The position numbers and the translations under genes were made by a program. A stretch of DNA of 64,000 nt from assembly GCF_046630445.1 (NCBI RefSeq), contig NC_092341.1, forward strand, positions 256,728,501 through 256,792,500. Direction: 5' to 3'. The notes under the pieces were generated by a model that saw only the letters and a program-made list of their open reading frames with translations, did not search any database and was not told where the DNA came from. Source of the stretch: Rutidosis leptorrhynchoides (Eukaryota > Streptophyta > Magnoliopsida > Asterales > Asteraceae). Positions 11,740 to 22,435 of the stretch are shown here, piece after piece. How positions within the stretch are numbered: position 1 is the first letter of the stretch; each line of letters opens with the position of its first letter.

Positions 11740-12562
11740 TCTTCAATAGATCTTCTATAGTAATCAATGAGTCCTAAAAATTTTCGTACTTGTGTCGGCG
11801 TCTTGGGACTTTCCAATTCTCGATAGCTTCAATATTCGTTGGGTCTACTTGGATTCCTTGATTACTATCTATGTGATCGAGAAATTGCACTTTCAATAAC
11901 CAAATCTCGCACTTGGAGAATTTAGCGTACAATTTCTCTTTCTCTATAGCTCCAATAGTAATCTCAGATGCTCGTCGTGTTCTTCTCTAATCTTCGGGTA
12001 TACCAAGATGTCATTTATAGATGCGATGACAAACTTTTCCAGTAAGGTTTTGCATACTCAATTCATGAGACCCATGAACACAGCGGGTGCGTTTGTTAAA
12101 CCGAATGGTATCATTGTAAAACTCGTAATGACCATAACGTGTTCTAAACGCTGTCTTCAAAACATCTTCTTCACTCACCCTCCATTGGTGATATTCAGAT
12201 CTTAAGTCAATCTTCAAATAAACAGAAGATCTTTGTAGTTGATCGAACTGATCATCAGTTCTCGATAACAAGTATCTATTCTTGATTGTCGATTTGTTCG
12301 AATCTCTATAATTGATCCACATGCGTAGAGAGCCATCCTTCTTTCTAAGGATTGGAGCTTCCCAGGGTGATGAACTTGGTCAGATAAACCCTCCATCTAG
12401 CAACTCCTTTAATTTTGACGGTGCTAGCCTATAAGGTGATCGAGCAACATGTGCAGCTCCGGGCACTAATTTTCTTCGATCGTTGAGGTGAAAGGCCGGG
12501 AAGTTCTTCAGGGAAATCATTCAGAAATTTTGTGATGACTGGTACATTCTTGCAGGCGGCAT
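11740..12562 (-). pseudogene. TE-A reverse transcriptase remnant fused to a gag start
   Basis: On the minus strand the frame starts near 12562 with a few gag-like codons (MPPAR), joined straight to the pre-RT segment [13 protein letters not shown]. Decayed RT follows: [34 protein letters not shown] (usually RSGYHQ), [17 protein letters not shown], then KFLGL and YYRRSIED. Frameshifts and stops break it. Gag and protease are absent, apparently through one internal deletion at about 12550. Confidence 0.75.
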
Positions 12563-13590
12563 GTTTCTTCCAAACAACACATTACGTAAACGTTCACGAT
12601 CTCGATGGAATTTAAGTATTTATGGGATTTATGAGAAGCAACGAATCGTAACAAGTGGTAGTAAGTAGTACGGGATAGTGTCAAAGCAACGTATAGTCGT
12701 TTAATAAGAAACTCTCAGTAATGCATGGTAGTGAATAGTGTCAAACAGAGAGGGGTATTATCGAGTAGTTTAAATAGATATGAAGTGAAACAAATGTATA
12801 CACAAATAACTAAAATTAAATTTTGACACACAAATTTTTTTTTATTTATACATAAGTTTGTAAGTTACTATACCCTAAACAGTAACTATCAATTTCCGAC
12901 CAGCTTCCTATTCCTTATGTTACAATGTCGAAACTTCTATATGAGTCACCGTAATATAATCCCGGTCATTATATTACCCTTACTCATACTTCCATTTCGA
13001 CATTACCCCATAATTTCAAGTCGGTGCGATTCGCCTATGATTACCAAGTTATAAGTATCAGAAAACATATACTTTTATAGACAAAAACTGAAAATGTGAG
13101 ACTTTATGTTATAGAAAACCTTATTTAGACACTTTTGACGCGTATTTCAAAACAAACAGGGTTATACTTATTTTATAAACATTTTCAAAGTTGACTGCGC
13201 AATTTATTAAATAAAATATATATAGTGAAAAATACATGTAATTAATAATATATTCTTATATTGAAATATAGCATAGTCCTTATGAGTTTGAACTTATATT
13301 ATAAAACGAATTTAAATTTTTGGGTCTCTACCCAAGCTTTATAAAATATTTTAGTTCCAATCAACGACGTATGTATATATCCCACGACTCAGTGTAATTA
13401 AATAACAATAGTAGTAATAATAGTACCAATTAAAATCATGTATTAAGAAAATAAGAAAAACGTAATATCCAAAATATTAAGAAAAATATAAACATCTCAA
13501 AGTGGTAGGGTATGTATCTCAAAATAAAGGACGAAATGCGTCCGCTAGACATAACGTAATATCACTAATAATCCTATATGATTGATCCGT
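12563..13590 (-). other. TE-A non-coding spacer between accessory ORF and gag start
   Basis: About 1 kb of AT-rich DNA with no recognisable frame on either strand. TE-C has a spacer of about 445 bp in the same position. It lacks the F-box frame found at this place in TE-E. Confidence 0.55.
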
Positions 13591-13591
13591 A

Positions 13592-14277
13592 TCAGTTGGA
13601 ACTATTTCCTCCGGAAAGTCTCCGTTCTAGGCTAAGTAACCTCGGCATAACTAGCGACTCGAGTGCACTCATCTTATCATGTAAACCAACATATTTGCGC
13701 CTGAAATGTTTAACATTTCTTCGATCAGTCAATGCGGCCTTACGATTCATCTCTAAAATAGCGACTTTAAATAACAGTTTCTCCACTACCTTCTTCAATT
13801 CTCTAACCTCGTTAGTAGGTGAGGGTTTCGTAGCACTAGTGGATGGCGTATCGAGATGACGACAAATGACACGGGGTGGTGAAGCGTTCAAACTATAATA
13901 CTGCACAACGTCCTTGTTACCCCGACGCGTACAAGGGCTTGGTACAACCTTACACTTAGGTGGGTTTTTAGGGAGTGAAGGTATACGGGGCACACGAGAT
14001 GTAGTAGGTGAAGTAATAGTTGAAATCGAGTCTTTCTTGGTACAGCAGTATGTGGTTCCTTAGATTCTTCTTCCTCTTGGGAATCATCTTGGTCAGACAA
14101 AGGGTTATCCTAAGCGTTGGAATCGTCCTCGTCCTCCTTGGGCTTTTCTTCGGAAGGTTCGATTTCAGAGTCAGAACGACCTCTCTATTCGGAGGAACTC
14201 CTGGGATGATACTCAGGTGAGCGGATAGGACTTTCATTCTCAGTGTCCAAAATGACGATAGGGTCTAGTTGCGACAT
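13592..14277 (-). pseudogene. TE-A accessory ORF remnant (between primer site and gag)
   Basis: The minus-strand frame starts ATG at 14277 with MSQLDPIVILDTENESPI. An acidic, Ser/Glu-rich region with two in-frame stops follows, then a frame change near TRFQ. A 133-codon open piece (13592-13993) ends it, with a likely coiled coil around VRELKKVVEKLLFKVAI. The start resembles the TE-C accessory frame (PIILYDSESDTESI). The position, right after the LTR leader and before gag, is the same. Function is unknown; it is not a standard Ty3/gypsy protein. Confidence 0.65.
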
Positions 14278-14420
14278 TATATCTAAGGAAACATATTAAA
14301 GTTCAAGTATAAACAAGAACAAGTTATTAGGCAATTTTCTAGATTCTAAGTTATAGATTAGGTTTTCTAATGCATCCTATAGGAAGACACACTAATGCAA
14401 CCTAATTCCTTATAACTGAA

Positions 14421-14432
14421 GCTCTGATATAA
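14421..14432 (-). promoter_or_regulatory. TE-A primer-binding site
   Basis: On the minus strand, two bases after the LTR end ...TATTACA, the sequence reads TTATATCAGAGC. It resembles TGGTATCAGAGC, complementary to the initiator tRNA-Met 3' end, with two changes near its start. Confidence 0.65.
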
Positions 14433-15531
14433 ATTGTAATACCCCATCAAAATGTGGCCTTGACGTGCAGTATTACCAGAGGTCAAAGTCCAGTCTTCGT
14501 ACTCTATATGCTTTAATCCTTAGTTTCCATGCTTGACCTCTAACATTTCTTTTATTGCGGAAGAGTAGCTAAAGTAGATTACCTGAGAATAACATGCTAA
14601 AAACGTCAACACAACAGTTGAGTGAATCATAGGTTTAAGTATAAAGTGTAGAATGTAGACCACAAGATTTCGTTTGCATGCTCGCAACCATCGTTAAAAA
14701 TATAAAAAGATTCTATAATTTTGAGCACCCGGTAACTAAGCCTTAATGTTTGTTTAGTACCTCTGTTTCTAAGCACACTTAACCACTGTGTACTACCTTA
14801 AATAGTATACGCCCGACTTATGCTAGCGCGACTAGCCCGGACGGGGATGTCAAGTCCTATGGATCCATATACACCTATTTTCGCCCACCAGTTCATAAAC
14901 TGATAGCTACTAGTTACCAAAGCTAAGGGATTTTTGGATATAACTCAGCATAGAATGTAAGTTTAGTACTTGTGTCTACTTGTAAAACAGAAAAAGACAT
15001 GTATTCTCACCCAGAAAACAGTTTATAAAAAAATTAAAAAGTTGGGGCTATGACTCACCTTAAGAGCACAGTAAACGGTGTGATAGAAACAATAGCAGTG
15101 GTGGTCCAAAGTTGTCAACCTATCATCATTAGGTTTAAGTTAGTTGAATCATCATGGTCATCATCATCATTATAGTTATGTGTTTATATATATATTCATC
15201 TACATTTCCGGTGTTCCTTTTAAGAGTTTTCAATATTTATCATTCTCACACTTTAGATGTTGTATAACTCAAACGATCTTCGTTGCTATCAAGTAAGTCA
15301 ATGGACAGCCAGATGTAACCGGGGGCCAGGACTCTTGATCCGACTTTAAGTCGTGACATTCGAGATCCACAACCATATCCCAAACTGGCAACCTAGACAC
15401 CATCCATGACCGTAAGTAGCGGTGAGACTCGTGAAAGTCATACGTTATCTGTTTGTGATTATAATTTCACGTACGTTCTAGTGAGTATAGAAATATCACT
15501 TGTTTAATTTGTTTTCGGTATGTTATAAATA

Positions 15532-17589
15532 TGTAAGACCCGAGTATTCGTAGTGTACATATGTGTATATGGGTTACTCAAGTTTGGGGTTTTTGTTGCA
15601 CATAATTAAAAAGACAAAAGATGCTGAACTGGGAGGGTCGCGCGCCGCGCGGCTAGGTGGTGCGCCGCGCCATCTGTCTTTGACAGATTCCTTTCTTCTT
15701 TTTAAAATACATATTTTGAGGGCAATTGTGTAATTTCACTTTGGGGCCGAATTTAATACCCTAGATCAGTTTTGGGGAGCTCATTTACTACTCCTACAAC
15801 AACCTCATCTTCTCCAATTAAACACTAGAGATAGAGAGTGCAATCCTTGAGAGAGAAAGCTCCATTAAAGGGTGAAAGAGGTTGAATCGGGTCTTGGTGC
15901 AAGTTTTAAAGTCGTTCATCTAGTCGATAGCTACGTGGTGATTGTGTTGGTAAGTTATAAAACCCAATTTCTTACTTCAATTGCTTTAAGGGTTAGGTTT
16001 TGGGATAGTGATGAACCAAAGACCCAATTTGTTAGTATTTTGGGGATTTTGGGTGAATATGGGTTATGAAGGCTCATTGATGACTAACCTAGGATTTGAA
16101 TGTGTTAATTGGACTTTTGAGTCTTAAATTTGGTTAGTTAGTTGCTAGAACACTTTAATAATATGTAAATGGGTGTTATTGGGTATGGATGACCCAAATG
16201 GGTGTGTTGACCTTGAAATGGGTCAAATGAGTCCTTTAATGACCTAAGTGGCCTAGCAAGTATGAAAACGAGTTAGCCTTGTGACCTAAATGTGTTTTAA
16301 ACCCATCTTGACGAATGATTAGGGTTTTGGTGGGTGTTGACCCAAATTAGGGTTAAGGGTGCAAATGGGTTGAAATTGCACCTTGGGTCAAAATGGCTTA
16401 GAATGGTGAAAGGGTTTGGTTGACCGACTTGAGTTTGCGTTTAATGAGGTGTATAATATGATAGGTACGTTACTTTGAGGCCTTGCAAGCTCGGGTATCT
16501 TTTCACAAGACTTTGAGGTGAGTGGAATAATTATATGCGTATGTATATAATGTATCTATTTGTTGTAGCGTGAAAGGTGTAGTGTCGAGGTGTTAAGACA
16601 CCACGTTTCACGTGAAGAGTGTAGCATCGAGGTGTTAAGATGCCACTCGGGTGTAGCATCGAGGTGTTAAGATGCCACCTAGGAGTGTAGTGTCGAGTTG
16701 TTAAGACACCACTCCCTAAAATAATGAGTGATGTATCGAGGTGTTAAGATGCCACTCGGGGTGATGTGCCGAGGTGTTAAGGTGCCACCCTAGGGGTTAG
16801 TGGTGCGAGGTGTTAAGTGCCCTAACGGATGTTGTGAACACCGATGGCGTTTTCGCGAGCGCCGTTCCCTTGTACTATTGGTTAACCATGGTTATTTGTG
16901 TTGTAAGCATATTATATTATTCGAGTTATATTCATATGCGGTTGTTATGCTAGCTTGTAGTATTGGTGATTTATAGCTCGTTATTGTGACGGTAAGCTAA
17001 ATGTGTATGCTAGCGTGTTTGCGGTTTGGTGTGTAAGTGTATGCAAGTAGGTATAATTATATATGTATTCGTATAATTATTGCATTCACTAAGCTTTGCT
17101 TACCCTCTCGTTGTTTACCATTTTATAGGTTCAGTTTTGGACAAGGGTAAGGGCATCGTTTTGGACTAGAGATCCCGCTTGATGCTAGGGGACGCTTTTG
17201 GCTTTAGTAGCTCTTGGAGTTTGACCGATAGTTGGGTAGTTTAATCCCAAACGCCATGCTCATTGTGTAGTTTGGAACTTAAACTTTTTGGTGGTCGAAA
17301 CTCGTAAATTGTATTAAACTCGTAAAACGGCCGATGTGGGCCCCACTTGTAAAACATCATTTTCATGTTTGAATCATGATAGTCTTACATATTTGAATGT
17401 GTGGTTAAAAGCGTGTCGTCTGAAAATGTCGGAAACTAGCCGATCTTTTTCGCATTTTAAAACTTTCCGGACAGACCACTTTGGCGCGCCGCGCCCCTAC
17501 CTGACGCGCCGCGCGGGTATGCTGCACAGGAATTTTTTTTATTTTGTATTTTCGCATGGTTTGGTCGAGGGTTGGTTTGGGTTGTTACA
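15532..17589 (+). mobile_element. TE-B 5' LTR
   Basis: It starts TGTAAGACCCGAG and ends GGGTTGTTACA. It carries two GC-rich near-palindromes (gcgcgccgcgc type) near 15637-15672 and 17484-17515, and the hairpin array at 16569-16826. The frame at 15872-16069 recurs in the 3' LTR but shows no domain. Confidence 0.92.
16569..16826 (+). repeat. Seven-unit covarying hairpin array in the TE-B 5' LTR
   Basis: Units at 16569-16612, 16617-16648, 16650-16679, 16682-16715, 16726-16757, 16759-16790 and 16796-16826 share the loop gaggtgttaa (gagttgttaa in unit 4). Inner arms change together: GTGTC with GACAC, GCATC with GATGC. Outer arms do too: GAGTG/CACTC, GGTG/CACC, GGAGTG/CACTCC, GGGTG/CACCC, GTTAG/CTAAC. 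A two-base bulge sits at the same place on the left arm in most units. Some mismatches are G-U pairs in RNA. Paired changes around a fixed loop point to selection on RNA or DNA hairpins. Confidence 0.85.
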
Positions 17590-17591
17590 AG

Positions 17592-17603
17592 TGGTATCAG
17601 AGC
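17592..17603 (+). promoter_or_regulatory. TE-B primer-binding site
   Basis: TGGTATCAGAGC begins two bases after the LTR end and is followed by ATGG. It is complementary to the initiator tRNA-Met 3' end, the usual primer of plant chromoviruses. Confidence 0.9.
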
Positions 17604-17969
17604 ATGGTCTAAGGGATTTAGGTGACTTGAGATAGGCGCCTAGACTTAGACTTTTTGTGTGCGCGTTTATGCGGGACTTGTAGGACTTTGGGTCGGATCG
17701 GGATTGGTTTGTGCATAGGTTTATGTAAACTAATCATGCGCTATTTGTTATGTATGTTTAGCGAGCATCGAGCGAGATGGACGTTGTACTAGCAAGTTAA
17801 TGCGAAGTGCTCGCGTAACAATGATTAGCTACCATTGTTACGGGCGCAAATCGTGTCGAACAAGCAATGTACGACGATTGTTGAGCAAGATGGGGTAGTG
17901 TGGTGTATATGTATATACATACGTGTTATGTCCTTTTGTTTCGCCGCTTAACCTACTTCGTTTTATAGA
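17604..17969 (+). other. TE-B untranslated leader
   Basis: About 370 bases between primer site and gag with no frame of note. Unlike TE-A, TE-C and TE-E, there is no accessory ORF and no polypurine-like hairpin. Confidence 0.6.
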
Positions 17970-19436
17970 ATGAAGACGAGAAACGGACCCGATCATGATA
18001 ACGGAAGTATAAGTGAGGACGCCGAGTTTTCGGCCAAGGTTGAGGCCGTCTTTAAAAAGTTAAAAGCGGATTTTCTTACTGACGTCCGAAAAGTCTTCCA
18101 AGATTCGGTCGATGGGTAAGTGACCGATTTGATAAATGAACGAATGAAGGCCACTATCGAAGAGGCCCTTAATGCTAGAAACATTTATCCTCGCGGTGAA
18201 GGAGGTGAGGGAAGGCGGGACTTCCATTATAAGAATTTCAAGGACACTCAACCCCCGATGTTTAATGGGGTGCGAGATCCTTTGAAGAGTACATGTTGGG
18301 TCTCCGATATCGAGGGGGCTTTCCGTACTGCAGAATGCCCTCCTGAGAAGAAAACAAGGTTTGGTTCAATCATGTTGCGGGAGGAAGCTAAGTTGTGGTG
18401 GGACGATAAGATCAACTTATATAGCGAAGAACAATGTATGGGCTTGACTTGGGAAGATTTCAAGAAAGAATTTTTCAAAGATAGAATCCGGGACGAGTTG
18501 CACCTTTTGCAACAAGGTTCCATGGATTTGGTTACCCTCAAGTCCACATTCTTGGCCAAGACCCGTTTTTGTCCGGAATATGTTGGTGATGATCATAAGC
18601 TCATGAAGGATTTCTACCGTACTTTGAATGATGAGTACAAGGGGAAGATTAGTCGGGGTATGGCTAAGTCTTTTGATGAATTGTTCGAGTTGGCTCGTGG
18701 TTTTGAGCCGGAGGTTCCAAGAAAGAGTGATTTCATGTTTTCCAAAAGAAAGTTTGAAGGTTTTAGTTACTCTAACGCCTCAAGTAAGAAGAGCAAGAGC
18801 AAGAGGGGGGCCGAAAGTGTCAATAGTGCAAAGAAGGGCACTACCGGTGGGTTTTCTTATACGTGCTACAATTGTGGGCAACCGGGTCATATGGCTCGTG
18901 AGTGTCCGAAACCATCTTCTGAAAACAAAATCACTTGTTTTAATTGCGGCAAAGAGGGGCATAAGAAGCCGGGGTGTCCCGACTTGAGAAACGATAATGT
19001 GAAGCGGTTAGAGAAGGCGGCGGGTACGGCTAGGGGTCGCAACTACTTGATGACTAATGATGAAGCCAAACAATCGAACGAAGTTGTCTCAGGTACTTTC
19101 ATGGTTAATTCTAATCCGGCGAGGATTCTTTTCGATAGCGGTGCAAATTTGTCGTTTGTGTCTCCTAAATTTGTGCCTAAACTTAATAGACCGTTAGCTA
19201 AGTTAAGTCATCCGATAAAAGTTGAAATAGCTGACGGCAAGACGGTGCTAGTGGTTGATGTGTGTGAAAATTGTGATGTTGTTTTTGGTGCCGAAACCTT
19301 TAAAATTAATCTTATTCCAATGACCTTGGGCGACTTTGATATTGTCGTTGGTATGGATTGGCTTGATCGTTATAGAGCCGATATTACATGTCATGATAAG
19401 TTTATTCGTGTGAAGACCCCAAGTGGGGAGAGTTGA
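17970..19436 (+). pseudogene. TE-B gag-protease (one stop, then frameshift)
   Basis: The frame begins ATG at 17970 (MKTRNGPDHDNG). It has an in-frame TAA at 18117-18119, then runs open from 18120 to 19436 (438 codons). Counting from 18120, a capsid-like retrotransposon gag domain lies at about residues 40-200 (LKSTCWVSDIEGAF, LWWDDK). Two CCHC zinc knuckles follow (CYNCGQPGHMAREC about 249-262, CFNCGKEGHKKPGC about 273-286). A retropepsin-like protease has active site DSGA at 339-342. Gag packages RNA and protease cuts the polyprotein. A one-base loss near 19430 shifts the frame before RT. The 18117 stop could come from a CAA codon by C-to-T change. Confidence 0.88.
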
Positions 19437-22423
19437 TTATTCATGGTGATAGGCGGAGGAGACCGGTGCCGATATGCACTTTTGCACGGGCACATCGTTT
19501 TGTTGTTAGTGGTGGCATGGCTTTCCTTGCTCATGTTGTTGATACTCGTAATGAGCCACCACCTATTCGTGAAATTCCGGTTGTTAGTGAATTCGAAGAC
19601 GTTTTTCCGGACGAATTACCGGGTGTTCCGGTGGAAAGACAAGTTGAGTTTCGTATTGAGTTGGTTCCAGGAGCTACTCCCATTGCTAAAACTCCTTATC
19701 GTTTAGCACCAACGGAAATGCAAGAGGTGTTAAATCAAACCCAAGAGTTGCTCGAGAAGGGTTTTATTCGACCGAGTGCTTCGCCATGGGGCGCTCCGGT
19801 GTTATTTGTGAAGAAGAAAGATGGTAGTATGCGTATGTGCATTGATTACCGTGAGTTGAATAAAGTGACGATCAAGAATCGTTATCCATTACCTAGGATT
19901 GACGATTTATTTGATCAACTTCAAGGTGCAACGTATTTCTATAAGATCGACCTACGATCCGGCTATCACCAAATGCGGGTCCGTGAGGAAGACATTGAGA
20001 AAACGGCTTTTAGAACGCGGTATGGACATTTTGAGTTTGTGGTGATGCCTTTTGGCCTTACGAATGCACCGGCGGCATTCATGGATCTTATGAACCGAGT
20101 GTGCCAACCTATGTTGGACAAGTCGGTAATAGTGTTCATTGACGACATACTAGTCTACTCGAAAAGTATGAACGAACATGAACATCAATTGCGTGAAGTA
20201 TTGAAGACTTTACAAAAGGAGAAGTTGTATGCTAAGTTCTCCAAATGTGAATTTTGGCTAAGGGAAGTCCAATTCCTTGGTCATATTGTGAACAGAGACG
20301 GTATTCAAGTAGATCCGGAAAAAATCGAGACGGTGAAAAGTTGGGGATGACCGACTACGCCTACGGAAATCTGAAGCTTCCTCGGATTGGCCGGTTATTA
20401 TCGTCGGTTTATCCAATACTTTTCTAAGATTGCTTCTCCATTAACGAAGTTGACAAGAAAGAATGCTAAGTTTAATTGGGAGAACGAGCAAGAAATTGCT
20501 TTTCAATTGTTAAAAGAGAAGTTGTGTCAAGCTCCGGTGTTAGTATTACCGGAAGGTGTCGAAGATATGACGGTTTATTGTGATGCTTCGCTAAATGGGC
20601 TCGGGTGTGTTCTGATGCAAAGAGGTAAAGTCATCGCTTATGCCTCTCGACAATTAAAGGAACACGAAACGAGATATCCGACTTATGATCTTGAGTTGGC
20701 GGCGGTTGTGCATGCGTTGAAAATTTGGCCCCATTACTTGTATGGTGTCAAGTGTACGATTTATTCAGATCATAAGAGTTTGAAACATCTCTTTAATCAA
20801 CAAGATTTGAATTATCGCCAATGTAGGTGGATGGATGTGGTGAAAGACTACGATTGTGAAATACTTTATCATCCGGGCAAGGCGAATGTTGTCGCGGATG
20901 CATTGAGTCGAAAGAGTCAACATCCGGCGATAAAAGTGGGGTCGTTACGTTTGATTATTTCCAACAATTTTCTTGAGAAGCTTGGCGAGATTCAAATAGA
21001 GGCTTACGTTCACAATAAGCATGTGGAACGAATCGTGGGCCAATCGAAGTTCATTACTATGGGCCCGCGTGGTTTGTTGTCTTTTCAAGGAAGGGTGTGG
21101 GTGCCTAAGATGGGTGATTACCGACGGGTGCTACTTGATGAAGCACATAAGTCAAAATATTCCATTCATCCGGGCGCGACGAAAATGTATCATGACCAGA
21201 AGAAAGATTATTGGTGGCCGGGCATGAAACGTGATGTTGTGAAGTATGTTGAGCAATGTGTCATGTGTTTACAAGTAAAACCCTAACACCAAAAGCCGTA
21301 TGGTAAGTTGCAACCGTTAGAAATCCCGAAATGGAAATGGGAGCACATTACCATGGATTTCATTACAAAGTTACCTAAAACGGCGAGAACCCAATTTGAT
21401 TCGATTTGGGTTATAGTTGACCGATTGACAAAAAGCGCTTTGTTTCTTCCCATTAAAGAAGCGATATCGTCGGAGACCTTGGCTAAGTTGTTTATCAAGG
21501 AAGTGGTCTCGCGACATGGAGTTCCTATATCTATTATTTCGGATCGAGATACCCGTTTTACATCTCGGTTTTGGGAAAAGTTTCATGAAGATATGGGTAC
21601 GTAATTGAAGTTGAGCACGGCGTATCATCCTCAAATGGACGGTCAAACCGAACGTACGAATCAAACTTTGGAAGATATGCTACGGGCGTGCATCATTGAC
21701 TTCGGTGGTAGTTGGGATGAGCATTTGCCTTTGATGGAATTCTCGTACAATAATAGTTATCATACTAGTATCGGGATGCCACCTTACGAAATGCTTTATG
21801 GACGTAGGTGTCGAACTCCCGTTTGTTGGGGAGAAGTGGGTCAAAGAGAGATCGGGTGTACCGATTTGGTTTTAGAGACCGATAGCAAGATTGATTTGAT
21901 TCGGGAACATTTGAAGAAGGCTCAAGATAGGCAAAAGTCGTATGCCGATAGACGTAGGCGATTGATTGAGTTCCAAGAAGGCGATATGGTGATGCTTAAG
22001 GTTTCGCCATGGAAGGGTATTATTCGATTTCGAAAATGGGGAAAGTTAGCTCCTCGGTTTATTGGGCCGTTCAAGGTTTTAGCTCGTGTTGGTGAAGTTG
22101 CATATCGATTAGAATTACCCGAAGAGCTTGCGGGGATCCATAATACATTTCATGTTTTCCACCTCCGTAAGTGTCTTGCGGATGATTCCTCATGGATGCC
22201 TTTAGACGAGATCGAGCTAAACAACAAGTTAGAATATGTCGAAGAACCGACTGCTATTCTTGACGAGAAGGTGAAAATGTTGAGGAATAAAGAGGTGAGG
22301 ACCTTTAAGGTTCAATGGCGACGAAGTAAAGGTTCCGAGTTCACTTGGGAGCCCGAAGAGTTCTTGTTAGTTTATCTTCCCTCGTGTCATGCGGCTTGGA
22401 TTGCGAGGACGCAATCCGAATAA
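19433..22423 (+). pseudogene. TE-B pol: RT, RNase H, integrase, chromodomain-like tail (four stops)
   Basis: One reading frame holds, in order: RT ([34 protein letters not shown], active site [11 protein letters not shown] at about 20127-20160); RNase H ([36 protein letters not shown]); integrase zinc region (ending CVMCLQVKP); integrase core ([34 protein letters not shown]); GPY/F-like module (IRFRKWGKLAPRFIGPF); and a chromodomain-like end (FKVQWRRSKGSEFTWEP). Stops lie at 20348, 20372, 21284 and 21602, and most could arise by one C-to-T change. Catalytic residues are kept, so inactivation looks recent and due to stops only. Confidence 0.9.
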
Positions 22424-22435
22424 GTGGGGGAGAGT
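22422..22435 (+). promoter_or_regulatory. TE-B polypurine tract
   Basis: aagtgggggagagt lies directly before the 3' LTR start TGTAAGACC. A purine run here primes plus-strand DNA synthesis in LTR retrotransposons. Confidence 0.85.

Noticed and set aside
15872..16069. A 65-codon frame in both TE-B LTRs (second copy 22774-22971)
   Set aside because: Same LTR sequence twice; no domain, and the differences do not favour synonymous change by eye.
16569..16826. The hairpin array as a CRISPR array
   Set aside because: Units are adjacent with no unique spacers, are inside a plant LTR, and arms vary in pairs. It is an LTR repeat.
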